NCBI GenBank assembly: GCA_963667315.1
Contig: OY763325.1
Span: 558,001-622,000, forward strand
Length of the DNA: 64,000 nucleotides
Direction: 5' to 3'
DNA from: DAINPP01 sp963667315
GTDB taxonomy: Bacteria > Thermotogota > Thermotogae > MWEM01
The notes beneath the pieces are model-generated. The model was not told the origin of the DNA, did not search any database, and was given only the letters and a program-made list of their open reading frames with translations. The position numbers and the translations under genes were made by a program. Each line of letters starts with the position of its first letter. The first letter of the stretch is position 1. Shown in pieces: positions 32,153 to 41,192 of this stretch.

Positions 32153-32431
32153 TTATTTTCTTCTGTTTTTTTCGAGATACCCTTTCGAAATTGCAATACC
32201 TGAAATTGGACCGATAATAGCTAAAAGAACGATGAAAAGGATCCAATAATTCAAAGATTCCGGTTTATCAATCAAGAACGAAATAAGGAGCAAAATAATC
32301 CCCACAGTATCAGCGATCCCGGAAAAATGAAGCTTCACCATGATTTCTTTCTGTTTTATAATACCGTAAGTCCCGAGAACCATAAAAAATAAACCAATAA
32401 TCTTTAAAATCATTGACAATATTTCCAACAT
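32153..32431 (-). CDS. MnhG/PhaG-like cation antiporter subunit, orphan
   Basis: 92 residues from the ATG at 32431 with AAAGGA. Three membrane helices with GLFFMVLGTYGIIKQKEI, then VKLHFSGIADTVGIILLLIS, which matches the LH-x-x-G-x-x-D-T-x-G core of the MnhG family. The family normally works as one of six or seven subunits of an Mrp Na+/H+ antiporter, but none of the others is nearby. It begins one base after the permease stop at 32433, so it is translated with the second nucleoside-type importer. Confidence 0.85.
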   Translation of the reverse strand: MLEILSMILKIIGLFFMVLGTYGIIKQKEIMVKLHFSGIADTVGIILLLISFLIDKPESLNYWILFIVLLAIIGPISGIAISKGYLEKNRRK

Positions 32432-32432
32432 T

Positions 32433-33392
32433 CTATCCTTTCTTTTCGTAAGGTGTACCCGATGCAGCCGGACCTCTTGTTTTTCCAACAAAACCGGCAA
32501 CTACAACAAGTGTGATGACAAATGGAATCAGGTTGAACAATGGTTTTACCGATGATGGTATGGCTAATGCGGGATTGCTCTGAAGTTGTTCATTAAGAGC
32601 TTCTGCCGCTCCAAAGAGTAAACATGCCAATAATGTTCCTTTAGGGGACCAATTTCCGAGGATCATCGCCGCAAGGGCAATAAATCCTTTTCCGTTTGTC
32701 ATATTTTCACTGAACTGGCCTAATTCTCCTATACTAAGATATGCCCCACCGAGAGATGCCAGGAGGCCACTCATTAGAACACCAAACCACCTGACTTTAA
32801 AAACACTTACACCAAGTGTATCTGCTGCCTCCGGATTTTCTCCGACTGCTCTCATTCGTAAACCGAGTTTTGTTTTATATATGATAAACCAGGATACAAT
32901 TACCATGATCAATGCAAGATATACGAAAGGGCTGAATGAGCCAATCATCTTGTACAGAAAAGTACCTTCGCCAAGAAAAGAGAGATGTACTTCAGGAATT
33001 TTTTCTATTATAGGTGTAGAACCGGGTTTGCCAAATACTGGTTCAAGTAGAAAGCCTGTGACACCCTGTGCAAGGAGTATGATAGCTGTAGCACTTACAA
33101 TCTGATCCGCCTGGAAATTTATACTGGCCCATGCATGTAATGCCGCAGTGGATATTCCAACGATGATTGCAAGAATAAGACCTATCCAGGGACTACCGAA
33201 AATATAAGTCCCCGCAACACCCGAAAAGGCACCCAGAAGCATGATTCCTTCAAGGGCAATATTTGTTACGCCTGTTTTTTCGCTAAAAAGCCCCCCGAGT
33301 GCTGCAAATAAGAGTGGGGTTGAAGCGGAAAGTGTTACTTTATAGAAAATAGGATTTGTAAACGTTTCAAGAAATGCTTTTAAAAAATTCAT
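32433..33392 (-). CDS. Second BMP-type ABC importer, permease 2
   Basis: 319 residues, YufQ-like. It has GGLFSEKTGVTNIALEGIMLLGAF and TKLGLRMRAVGENPEAADTLGV, the same signatures as the permease at 17431-18345. ATG at 33392 overlaps the stop of permease 1 as ATGA. The C-terminus (GKTRGPAASGTPYEKKG) is short and charged. Substrate probably a nucleoside or related small molecule; no catabolic enzyme is adjacent. Confidence 0.93.
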   Translation of the reverse strand: MNFLKAFLETFTNPIFYKVTLSASTPLLFAALGGLFSEKTGVTNIALEGIMLLGAFSGVAGTYIFGSPWIGLILAIIVGISTAALHAWASINFQADQIVSATAIILLAQGVTGFLLEPVFGKPGSTPIIEKIPEVHLSFLGEGTFLYKMIGSFSPFVYLALIMVIVSWFIIYKTKLGLRMRAVGENPEAADTLGVSVFKVRWFGVLMSGLLASLGGAYLSIGELGQFSENMTNGKGFIALAAMILGNWSPKGTLLACLLFGAAEALNEQLQSNPALAIPSSVKPLFNLIPFVITLVVVAGFVGKTRGPAASGTPYEKKG

Positions 33393-34459
33393 TTACTTCC
33401 CCCCTTTCTTTTATTCCAACCCATCAGACTCATAACGATTCTTTCTGCAGCAACTAGGAATATTATGATAGACTGAATGATCATTACGATATGCTTGGGA
33501 ACTCCGGCAAACTGCATTTGATTCGATCCCGTTCTTAGTCCACCGATTAGCAGTGATGCAGCGATAATTCCAAATGGATTGTTCTGTCCGATTAAAGCAA
33601 TTGAAATTCCGTCGAACCCCTTACCAGAACTTAAAGTACCATAAAATCTGTAGTAAAGACCGGTTGATTCAAGAGTACCCGCAAGACCCGCTAAGGCGCC
33701 ACTGATAAACATGGTCAGTATGATATTTTTAGAAACATTAATACCACCATATTCTGAGGCATAAGGGTTAAATCCCACAGACTTTATTTCATAGCCCATG
33801 GAGGTTTTATAAAGAAGTATATAGATAACAACTGCTGCCGTTATTGCAATTAATATCCCGAATGACATAAAAGTTGCCTGAGAACTCAGTAAATTTGGTA
33901 ACATCGTTGATGTGGCTATTTCAGGGCTCTTCGGAGTACCGCCACCGGAATTAAAAGGTCCGGTTACTGCCCAGTTTGTGATATTATAGGCTATCCAGTT
34001 CAGCATAATCGTTGTAATAACTTCATGCGCACCTGTCTTAGCTTTCAAGAATCCTGCGATACCAGCCCATATCCCGCCGGCCAGCATACCTACCAGCATG
34101 GTTAGCGGAATAGCTATAAATGCTGGTAATGAAGAGGCATTAACGGCAAAAATACTCGCAACGAGCGCACCCATTGCCATCTGTCCCTCAGCCCCTATAT
34201 TAAAAACACCGGCTCTGAATCCGAATCCAACCGCTAATCCGGTAAGTATCAAAGGTGTCATCTTAATAATCGTATTCATTATGGCTGTTTGCGAGCCAAA
34301 AGCCCCTTTGATCATTTCCGAATATGCATTTCCAAGAAATGCAAATCTTTCGCCAATAGACCCTTCGCCAATCCATAATATGATAATCGAAGCGATAAGT
34401 AATGCAATAATTATTGAAATAATCGGGATCGCAATTCGCATCCATTTCCTGTTATTCAT
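33389..34459 (-). CDS. Second BMP-type ABC importer, permease 1
   Basis: 356 residues from the ATG at 34459, chosen because GAGGAG lies eight bases upstream; an ATG at 34465 is too close to that site. YufP-like: FRAGVFNIGAEGQMAMGA and TSMGYEIKSVGFNPYASEYGGI. It overlaps the ATPase gene by eight bases. About ten membrane helices. Confidence 0.93.
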   Translation of the reverse strand: MNNRKWMRIAIPIISIIIALLIASIIILWIGEGSIGERFAFLGNAYSEMIKGAFGSQTAIMNTIIKMTPLILTGLAVGFGFRAGVFNIGAEGQMAMGALVASIFAVNASSLPAFIAIPLTMLVGMLAGGIWAGIAGFLKAKTGAHEVITTIMLNWIAYNITNWAVTGPFNSGGGTPKSPEIATSTMLPNLLSSQATFMSFGILIAITAAVVIYILLYKTSMGYEIKSVGFNPYASEYGGINVSKNIILTMFISGALAGLAGTLESTGLYYRFYGTLSSGKGFDGISIALIGQNNPFGIIAASLLIGGLRTGSNQMQFAGVPKHIVMIIQSIIIFLVAAERIVMSLMGWNKRKGGSK

Positions 34460-36023
34460 TTGCATCACTCCTCACTTCTTCCAATGTTTGACCGGCCATC
34501 ATAAGACCCAGTTCCTCAAGTGTTACTTCACCCGGCTTAACTTCTCCCATAAACTCTCCTTCATACATAACGAGAATTCTGTCGCTTAAAGACAGGACCT
34601 CTTCCAATTCCATTGAAATCAAGAGCATTCCTACTTTTTCCGCTCTTAATTCCAACAGTGTTGAATGTATAAATTCAATTGCTCCTATATCAAGACCTCT
34701 TGTTGGTTGAGCGACCATCATACATTTCGGCTTGTAGTCAACTTCTCGAGCAACGACCATTTTCTGCTGGTTTCCTCCGGAAAGATTTCCGGCATTAATT
34801 CCAATTTCCCGGGGTCTGACATCAAATCTTTCAATCAACTCCCTGCTGATTTTATTGATTTTTTTATGATTCAGGAAACCACCTTCTGCGAAAGGTGCTT
34901 TATAATGTCTTCCCAAAGCAATATTATAAGCGACGGTGAATTCTTTGATCATCGCATGTTTGAACCTGTCTGCTGCAATATGCGACATACCAAGTTCTCT
35001 TATGACTTTTGGGGAAGCATGCGTAATATCTTCATTTGTAAAATTCACCTGACCGGCTTCTTTTTTTCTTAACCCGGTGATCGCTTCAACCAGTTCTGAT
35101 TGACCATTTCCGGCAACGCCTGCAATACCAAGTATCTCACCTTCGTGAAGATCAAATGTTACACCTTTTACGGCTGGAAGATGTCTGTTGTCATTCACTC
35201 TTAAATCCTTTACTTCAAGTATTTTATTGCCTCTTTGAATCTCTTCTTTTTCAAGTCGTAAAAGAACTTCTCTTCCAACCATCATATTAGCAATCTCTCT
35301 TTGATTAGTTTCTAAAGTCGGTATTCTACCCGTTACCTTTCCACCACGCATGACGGTAACGTTGTTTGAAACTTCTACAACCTCATTTAGTTTATGTGTA
35401 ATGAATATGATAGTTTTCCCATCATTTTGAAGGTTCCTCAAAACAATAAATAATTCTTCAGTTTCCTGAGGTGTAAGAACAGCAGTTGGTTCATCCAGGA
35501 TAAGAATTTCAGCTCCTCTGTATAGCGTTTTAAGAATTTCTACTCTTTGCTGCGTTCCAACGGGCAAATCTTCAATGTTTGCATCAACATCAACCTTTAA
35601 ACCGTATTCCTCAGAAATCTTTTTAACTTCCTTTTTTGCTTTTTTCAAGTCAAAGATATTAAACCGTTTTGTCGGCTCATCTCCGAGGACGATATTCTCA
35701 GCTACAGTTAATGGACCCACAAGCATAAAATGCTGATGAACCATTCCTATGCCAACATTTATGGCATCTTTTGGATTATCTATAGATAATTCCTTTCCGT
35801 TTATCAGTATCTGCCCCTGATTCGGATTGTAAAGTCCATACAACTGATTCATCAAAGTTGATTTCCCTGCACCGTTTTCACCAACTATTGCGTGGATTTC
35901 TCCCTTTTTTACATAAAGATCAACATGATCATTTGCCAGAACTTTCGGGAACTGCTTTACAATTCCTTTCATAACAACTGCATAAGAATCGTATTCATTT
36001 TCACTGGGGATCTGGAAAGGCAT
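34452..36023 (-). CDS. Second BMP-type ABC importer, double ATPase
   Basis: 523 residues, ATG at 36023 with AAGGAGGTG. First nucleotide-binding domain: GENGAGKST, LPVGTQQRVEIL, LILDEPTAVL. Second: degenerate GVAGNGQSE, LSGGNQQKMVVARE, MMVAQPTRGLD. Clearly paralogous to 19496-21049 but quite diverged, so the two importers are old duplicates or were acquired separately. The leader carries the long hairpin at 36049-36098. Confidence 0.95.
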   Translation of the reverse strand: MPFQIPSENEYDSYAVVMKGIVKQFPKVLANDHVDLYVKKGEIHAIVGENGAGKSTLMNQLYGLYNPNQGQILINGKELSIDNPKDAINVGIGMVHQHFMLVGPLTVAENIVLGDEPTKRFNIFDLKKAKKEVKKISEEYGLKVDVDANIEDLPVGTQQRVEILKTLYRGAEILILDEPTAVLTPQETEELFIVLRNLQNDGKTIIFITHKLNEVVEVSNNVTVMRGGKVTGRIPTLETNQREIANMMVGREVLLRLEKEEIQRGNKILEVKDLRVNDNRHLPAVKGVTFDLHEGEILGIAGVAGNGQSELVEAITGLRKKEAGQVNFTNEDITHASPKVIRELGMSHIAADRFKHAMIKEFTVAYNIALGRHYKAPFAEGGFLNHKKINKISRELIERFDVRPREIGINAGNLSGGNQQKMVVAREVDYKPKCMMVAQPTRGLDIGAIEFIHSTLLELRAEKVGMLLISMELEEVLSLSDRILVMYEGEFMGEVKPGEVTLEELGLMMAGQTLEEVRSDANE

Positions 36024-36048
36024 TCTGCACCTCCTTAAGATTAATCGT

Positions 36049-36098
36049 TTTCTTTAAACATGGATGTTTAAAAATTTAAACATCCATGTTTAAAGAAA
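36049..36098 (-). other. Perfect 24-bp inverted repeat between binding-protein and ATPase genes
   Basis: Bases 36049-36072 are fully complementary to 36075-36098 with only two bases between. A second small hairpin (CCCCTC 36104-36109 with GAGGGG 36116-36121) lies next to it. No T run follows on the minus strand. It occupies the same place as the terminator-like hairpin in the other importer operon, so it probably lowers ATPase and permease expression or protects the binding-protein mRNA. Confidence 0.85.
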
Positions 36099-36131
36099 CA
36101 CTCCCCCTCATTGAAGAGGGGAAGAATAGTA

Positions 36132-37130
36132 TTAGAATACTTCCAGTTCTTCTTCTGAAGCCGGTATCACATATTCCCCGGCAATTGTAAGCGCTTTAAG
36201 ACCTGCGATTTCAACAAGAAGCCATTCAGGTACAAGATCTTTTGTGTATTTCATTTCACTTAACTGAACACCATCTTCAACAAATCCGAGTTCATCATGA
36301 CCTGCTTCAAAATAGCCTTCATATGCATCAAGGACACCCATGTAGGATGAAGCTGTAAGGCCTTTCATTGCAGATGTAAGGATCTTTCCTTTTGCGAGAT
36401 GGTCCTGATCAACGTCAACACCGATAGCAAAATAGCCTTCACCATAAGCTTTTGCTGCTTCAAATGTTCCGAGTCCACATAAACCAGCTGCTGCAAAAAC
36501 GATATCTGCACCCTGTGAATACTGTGCTTCTGTCATTGATTTTCCCTTTTGTGAATCAGTGAAGTTCTGTGTGTACCCAACAAGTACCTGAACATTTGCA
36601 TCATGAAGCTTGTTGTACATTTTTACTCCAGCCTGATAACCAATCTGGAATTTTACAACTGCTGGTACAGGGATTCCACCTATGAAACCAACTGTTCCGG
36701 TTTTTGACATAGCTCCTGCAAGGTATCCTGCAAGAAATGCGCTTTCATGTTCTTTAAATGTATAAGTGTGAACATTTGGAAGACCTTCTGCAGAAAGATC
36801 AAAGTCTATACCGATGAACTTGACATCAGGATACTGTGGCGCAACCTGAAGCAGTGCATCAATCATCATGAAACCAACGGAAAGAACAACATTGGACTGT
36901 TCAGCAGCTTTTGAAAGATTTGGAACATAGTCAGCCTGTTCGTTTGATTGCACAACCTGAGCAATTACATCATCAAACTCTTCCGCAACCATCTCGACAC
37001 CTCTCCAGGTTCCGTCGTTAAAGGACTGATCTCCAAGACCACCTGTATCGGTAACCATCGTTACGGTGAAAGCGAGTGCCAACATAGGTACTAATGCCAA
37101 TACTGAAAGAACAACCAGGAATTTCTTCAT
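36132..37130 (-). CDS. Second BMP/PnrA-family binding protein
   Basis: 332 residues, ATG at 37130 with AAGGAGG. A Sec signal (VLALVPMLALA) without a lipobox. The mature start TVTMVTDTGGLGDQSFNDGTWRG is diagnostic for BMP proteins, and VGFMMIDAL, SAFLAGYLAGAMSK, GFIGG, AAAGLCGLG and GVDVDQDH follow in the usual order. In PnrA-type proteins these residues bind the nucleoside base and ribose. First gene of the second importer. Confidence 0.94.
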   Translation of the reverse strand: MKKFLVVLSVLALVPMLALAFTVTMVTDTGGLGDQSFNDGTWRGVEMVAEEFDDVIAQVVQSNEQADYVPNLSKAAEQSNVVLSVGFMMIDALLQVAPQYPDVKFIGIDFDLSAEGLPNVHTYTFKEHESAFLAGYLAGAMSKTGTVGFIGGIPVPAVVKFQIGYQAGVKMYNKLHDANVQVLVGYTQNFTDSQKGKSMTEAQYSQGADIVFAAAGLCGLGTFEAAKAYGEGYFAIGVDVDQDHLAKGKILTSAMKGLTASSYMGVLDAYEGYFEAGHDELGFVEDGVQLSEMKYTKDLVPEWLLVEIAGLKALTIAGEYVIPASEEELEVF

Positions 37131-37189
37131 AAAAAAACCTCCTTAAGTTAAATAAGTGCTATGAAACTGATATGTGTTCCGTTTTTTTC

Positions 37190-38884
37190 CTATCGACAAA
37201 AAAAAAATATTATGAGTATCGTCAATCCTGACAATACAAACAGAAGATCAGGAGTTGCCTGTTGATTATAGATTAATGGAAAACCCTTTTCTACAACAAA
37301 TGTAAACTGTTTCATAAAGACACCGCTGAGAATAAACCATACATACAGGAATGTGATTAAGATCAAATTCAATTTGTAAGATAAACCTGAGCCATCTGAA
37401 AGTAACATAAAAGAAACTATCAAAGTGATAAACATGATGATGACCGAACCGGTTAATGTGTTATATAACATAATGGAAGGGGCTGAGAATTCAACTGTTG
37501 CGTTCAAGGCTGATTTTAATTTCTCGAATTTCGAGTATTTCTCAACAGCTGTTTTTTCTACTATAAAATTGTCTATTTCCTCTTTCATAAATGACCCGGA
37601 AAATTTCACCGCATGATGATACCTTTTAGTAAGCATGTTATCCGCTTCTTCAACTGAAACATTTGAATTATCGAATTCAGTAAAAATTTCACCAAAATAT
37701 GATTGATTCCAGATAAAGATATCATCTTTGAGGGCTTCATAAGATGGAGACCCATAAAAACCTTCAATATTATCGATCTTTAGTGTATCTGGCGAAGTAA
37801 AAGCGGGAACAAAATACAGTATCGCCACAAAGATAATAAGCAATGAACTGATGATAAAGGTGTTTTTACTGTGTGATTTTTTTAAAATCTTAGAAATAAA
37901 TATGATGAGAGCAAAACAAAATGTCATAATCGAAAGGGTACCATAAATAAGTGATTCAACGTCAGATAATATAAGGCTTCCGGTTATAAAAAGATATAAT
38001 GCATCTGCAATAACAATTCCGGCAAATATAAAAGGTAACCGTTTTTTTTGTTTCATGAATAAAAGGATCAATGCTGCATATAACAAGAATCTCAACAACC
38101 ATATATTGTATGTTCTTGTAGAATTATCAATAAAGGCATTTGAAATCATTTCCTTTTCTCTGTTGATTTCATCAATGACCTCGGAAAAAACAAAAATAGA
38201 ATTTTTCTTAATTGATCGTTCTACTGATCTTTCATCATCATTCCTTCGAATATCGTTTTGTACATTTTTTATGGCCGTTGTAAGTCTTTCTTCTATTTCA
38301 GCATTTATATTTTCTTCAATAATTGCCTTTAAGGCTAAATTTTCTTCATAATCAAGTTTCAATCTCAGTCTTAATCTGCTCGAAGATTTTTCGATGTCAA
38401 AGAAATCATCCGGTTTTGCCGATACTAAACCTATTGCGTAACCAATCCATTGTGCAAAATAGTCTGATGTATAATCTTTTATTTCCTGAACGTAATTGTT
38501 AAATGATTTATAATAAGGAGGGAAACTGTTCAGAATGGTAATATCAAAATTGTTATCGAAGAGGTCGGCAGATACATAAGCTAAAAAGGCAGCCAATGAA
38601 ATATCATCTGTCGGATTTCCGCTTTTTGATTCCTCAAATAAGTCTTCAAGAAGGATGTTTAGATCATAATAATGAGAATCATTTTTAACGCCACCAACTA
38701 TTGTGAGTGTGTATTTTCTGTAAATTGACATATAATCAAATTCATGCTGATATCTGCTTTCACCTGCATCGTATTCATGAACAAGCGTTTTGAAATTATC
38801 AACGGCACTGTCAAAATTTATAGCGAATAGATTAAATACAAAACCAAAGAGCATTACAATCAATATTAATCGATAACGTCGCAT
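37190..38884 (-). CDS. Large membrane protein of unknown function
   Basis: 564 residues from the ATG at 38884 with GGGGGAA. A signal-like N-terminal helix is followed by a soluble, charged extracytoplasmic region (about 25-260) with a coiled-coil-like stretch around 205-260. Then come a group of five or so helices (about 270-365), a second soluble loop (about 370-460) and three or four C-terminal helices. No catalytic motif recognised. It lies upstream of the second importer with a 59-base gap. Confidence 0.7.
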   Translation of the reverse strand: MRRYRLILIVMLFGFVFNLFAINFDSAVDNFKTLVHEYDAGESRYQHEFDYMSIYRKYTLTIVGGVKNDSHYYDLNILLEDLFEESKSGNPTDDISLAAFLAYVSADLFDNNFDITILNSFPPYYKSFNNYVQEIKDYTSDYFAQWIGYAIGLVSAKPDDFFDIEKSSSRLRLRLKLDYEENLALKAIIEENINAEIEERLTTAIKNVQNDIRRNDDERSVERSIKKNSIFVFSEVIDEINREKEMISNAFIDNSTRTYNIWLLRFLLYAALILLFMKQKKRLPFIFAGIVIADALYLFITGSLILSDVESLIYGTLSIMTFCFALIIFISKILKKSHSKNTFIISSLLIIFVAILYFVPAFTSPDTLKIDNIEGFYGSPSYEALKDDIFIWNQSYFGEIFTEFDNSNVSVEEADNMLTKRYHHAVKFSGSFMKEEIDNFIVEKTAVEKYSKFEKLKSALNATVEFSAPSIMLYNTLTGSVIIMFITLIVSFMLLSDGSGLSYKLNLILITFLYVWFILSGVFMKQFTFVVEKGFPLIYNQQATPDLLFVLSGLTILIIFFFCR

Positions 38885-38940
38885 ATGAACTTCCCCCTGA
38901 ACAAAATTTTTTTCCAATTCGAATTATAACATAACATGTA

Positions 38941-39561
38941 TCAATGAAAGATGATGAATTTGAAGAGCCATGGGACAGTGAATCCTATTAACGGGCTTAT
39001 CCACCATGATTTATCAAATTCTTTTTTAACAATCTTTCTATATAAAAGGGCGACAATCGGTACGATAATTGCGTATAAGGGTTTATCAGCACAAATAAAA
39101 ACATACATCGCAAGTCGTTCTGAAATGCCATCGGATTCTGCTTCAAATGTTTTTATAATTCCTGTCATTCTCATGATTTGTGTTGGTAAGACAGAAACAA
39201 AGATCATACCAATCAAATACATAGAAAAATATGACGTGATGTACGAATTACTAAAAAGGTATGAAAATACCGTGGAATAGATGATGAAGGATGTTATCGA
39301 AATTAATTCTACAATCCAGGAGTTTATTTTTCTGATTCTAAGATAATCAATTGCAAAATGAAGAATTAACGCAATACAGAAAATAATAGTAGTTGTTGCT
39401 GAAGAAAAAACAACGTCAAAGGAAAATGCCAGGAAGACCAAAATTGACCATAATACATGTTTTAATAAATCTTTTGAATCTGTGTTTCCGTACAGTTTCA
39501 TCGGATTTGTGAACGAATAATCAGAAACTGCATGTGCTAAAAAAAAGTTTAAAGATAACAA
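38941..39561 (-). CDS. DUF3307-like membrane protein
   Basis: 206 residues; TTG start at 39561 with GGAGG. About five to six helices. The N-terminus (LNFFLAHAVSDYSFTNPMKL, then KHVLWSILVFL and HFAIDYLRI) has the His/Asp pattern of DUF3307 proteins: AH-x-x-x-D near the start, KH and HFxID later. Function unknown; in other bacteria such genes are often beside SatD-like or regulatory genes. It follows a 79-residue gene by 17 bases. Confidence 0.65.
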   Translation of the reverse strand: MLSLNFFLAHAVSDYSFTNPMKLYGNTDSKDLLKHVLWSILVFLAFSFDVVFSSATTTIIFCIALILHFAIDYLRIRKINSWIVELISITSFIIYSTVFSYLFSNSYITSYFSMYLIGMIFVSVLPTQIMRMTGIIKTFEAESDGISERLAMYVFICADKPLYAIIVPIVALLYRKIVKKEFDKSWWISPLIGFTVPWLFKFIIFH

Positions 39562-39578
39562 TATTTTCCTCCAATAAT

Positions 39579-39818
39579 TCAGATAATACCTATGGATTTT
39601 GCAACGAGTTCAGCATTAGAAGCCTCAAGTACAAATTGAAAAAAACGTTTTGATTTTAAATCTTCTTCTGAATCCCGTCCAATAAAATAAATGTTCATTT
39701 TTTTTTTAAAGTCTTCAATTTCATACTTGTCCATAGACAGAATACGCCTCAGAATGTCTCTGAGGCGTGTATCTTCTTTGCAAGCTGAAGTGATTTCATT
39801 CAGAAAATCCTGATTCAT
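39579..39818 (-). CDS. Small protein of unknown function overlapping spoVS
   Basis: 79 residues from the ATG at 39818; upstream in-frame TTG and GTG starts exist, so the true start is uncertain. Largely helical and charged (RLRDILRRILSMDKYEIEDFKKK). It overlaps the end of the spoVS-like gene by 23 bases, which implies translational coupling. No family recognised. Confidence 0.6.
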   Translation of the reverse strand: MNQDFLNEITSACKEDTRLRDILRRILSMDKYEIEDFKKKMNIYFIGRDSEEDLKSKRFFQFVLEASNAELVAKSIGII

Positions 39819-40119
39819 CTTCAGGTTGTTCTTCACTTTCAAATTCTTCAACTTCCTGATTCATTGTACATACTTTAATAGCGATGGCTGTCCTTGTTTC
39901 GCCATCAATTGAAACATCTTCAAAGCCAGGAACCATATAAAGGTCCTTCTGTTTTTCATCTAAAAATCTTCTTGCAATAGCAACGGCCTTTACAGACTGA
40001 TTTACGGCTCCTGCTCCAATAGCCTGAAGCTCTACGCATTGATTCTTGCTGAGCTCACCTGCGATAGCCCCTGCAACTTTGTTAGGATTAGAATTCGAAC
40101 TAACTTTCAATACTTCCAT
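39796..40119 (-). CDS. spoVS: SpoVS-family protein with acidic tail
   Basis: 107 residues, ATG at 40119 with AAGGAGG. Residues 1-86 match SpoVS closely (EVLKVSSNSNPNKVAGAIAG, VELQAIGAGAVNQSVKAVAI), an Alba-like fold that binds nucleic acid. The last 20 residues are strongly acidic (EEFESEEQPEDESG), an extension not found in the 86-residue Bacillus protein. SpoVS homologues occur in many non-sporulating bacteria including Thermotogota, so this does not imply sporulation. A regulatory role is inferred. Confidence 0.93.
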   Translation of the reverse strand: MEVLKVSSNSNPNKVAGAIAGELSKNQCVELQAIGAGAVNQSVKAVAIARRFLDEKQKDLYMVPGFEDVSIDGETRTAIAIKVCTMNQEVEEFESEEQPEDESGFSE

Positions 40120-40209
40120 TACATGTCCTCCTTTGGCCTGAATAGGGTTAACAAAATTATATCATATATCTGTAACTAAAATAAAGAAATATTTTTCAAT
40201 TTTGTTCAA

Positions 40210-40668
40210 TTACTGTTTATTGATATCAAATACACCTATCTGACTGCTTGAACCTGTAATGGTTCCAGATGAAATTGAAGTTTTATCGGTTACTGTTCCT
40301 TTTAAAATAATCTTTGATTTGTTTGTAACTTCTTCACCATTCAGTTCTAAAATTTTTGTATCTTTGTTATAAGTCCCTGAAACAATTTTGTATTCAGGAT
40401 CTGATACACCAATTCTCTGATCACTTGATACAGGACCAAAAGTCACTGTCCCGCTTTTTACCGTGTTTGGATCCCATAAACTTCCGAATTCAAGCTTTAC
40501 ATCCAGCGAATAAGCCCTTACCGAAAGCGGATCCTGTGCTGTTGTGATAGTCGATGCCCCTTTGGCATTCCATGTTGCCCCGAGATCAGGCTGTGTAAAT
40601 ATTCCACATCCTGTAAAAACAAAAACAAAGATTGAACACAAAAAAACTATTGCTAAACTTTTTTTCAC
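40210..40668 (-). CDS. Putative lipoprotein
   Basis: 152 residues from the GTG at 40668 with AGGAGGTG; a GTG three codons earlier overlaps the site. The signal ends in the lipobox FTGC. The mature part is a small beta-sandwich-like region with SGTVTFGP, SGTYNKDTKILEL and SSGTITGSSS, probably a lipocalin-like or calycin-like barrel. No known family. Confidence 0.75.
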   Translation of the reverse strand: MKKSLAIVFLCSIFVFVFTGCGIFTQPDLGATWNAKGASTITTAQDPLSVRAYSLDVKLEFGSLWDPNTVKSGTVTFGPVSSDQRIGVSDPEYKIVSGTYNKDTKILELNGEEVTNKSKIILKGTVTDKTSISSGTITGSSSQIGVFDINKQ

Positions 40669-40736
40669 TCCCCACACCTCCTGATAATATTAATTTCTCA
40701 TAAATTATATCACAATCATTGATTTTATAAGAAATC

Positions 40737-41192
40737 CTATTTTGTTTCATTTCTCTTTAGAAATTTTTTTAGCCCACGAGAAATTTTTTCAAATCTGATA
40801 GCATTTTGATATTCCTCGTTTTTCCTGGCATTTTTTATCTTCTGATCGAAATACTGTATTTGTATTTCTATAACAGTTCTTCTGGTTCGCTTTTGTGCAA
40901 AAGTATCAAAGGTAAACATATTTTGAGCTATCATTTGTGGTAATAGGAAAAGAAGTATAATATTATCATCCGTTGAAAGCTCTTTTTTTGAAACGCGATC
41001 TTCCAGCAGAAAACTTTTTTCAGAAAGATTTCTGACATGAAAAGAACTGATCCTTTCAGAATCATACTGAAGCATTTCCCTTAAACAAAAATCACAATAT
41101 GCGATATTTTTTTCAAAACAAATATCATGTACTTTCTGTATTCTCAAATTCTCTTTTTTTCCGCACCTGTTACACTTAACTTTCATCACCAT
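40737..41192 (-). CDS. McsA-like zinc-finger/UVR-motif protein
   Basis: About 151 residues. The start is either the ATG at 41192 or the one at 41186; both overlap the pth gene end. Four Cys in two pairs near the N-terminus (CNRC and CDFC) suggest a zinc site. The C-terminus (KIKNARKNEEYQNAIRFEKI) fits the UVR motif of UvrB, UvrC and McsA. In Firmicutes McsA is an activator of the McsB kinase, but no mcsB or clpC is near here. Function uncertain. Confidence 0.65.
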   Translation of the reverse strand: MVMKVKCNRCGKKENLRIQKVHDICFEKNIAYCDFCLREMLQYDSERISSFHVRNLSEKSFLLEDRVSKKELSTDDNIILLFLLPQMIAQNMFTFDTFAQKRTRRTVIEIQIQYFDQKIKNARKNEEYQNAIRFEKISRGLKKFLKRNETK

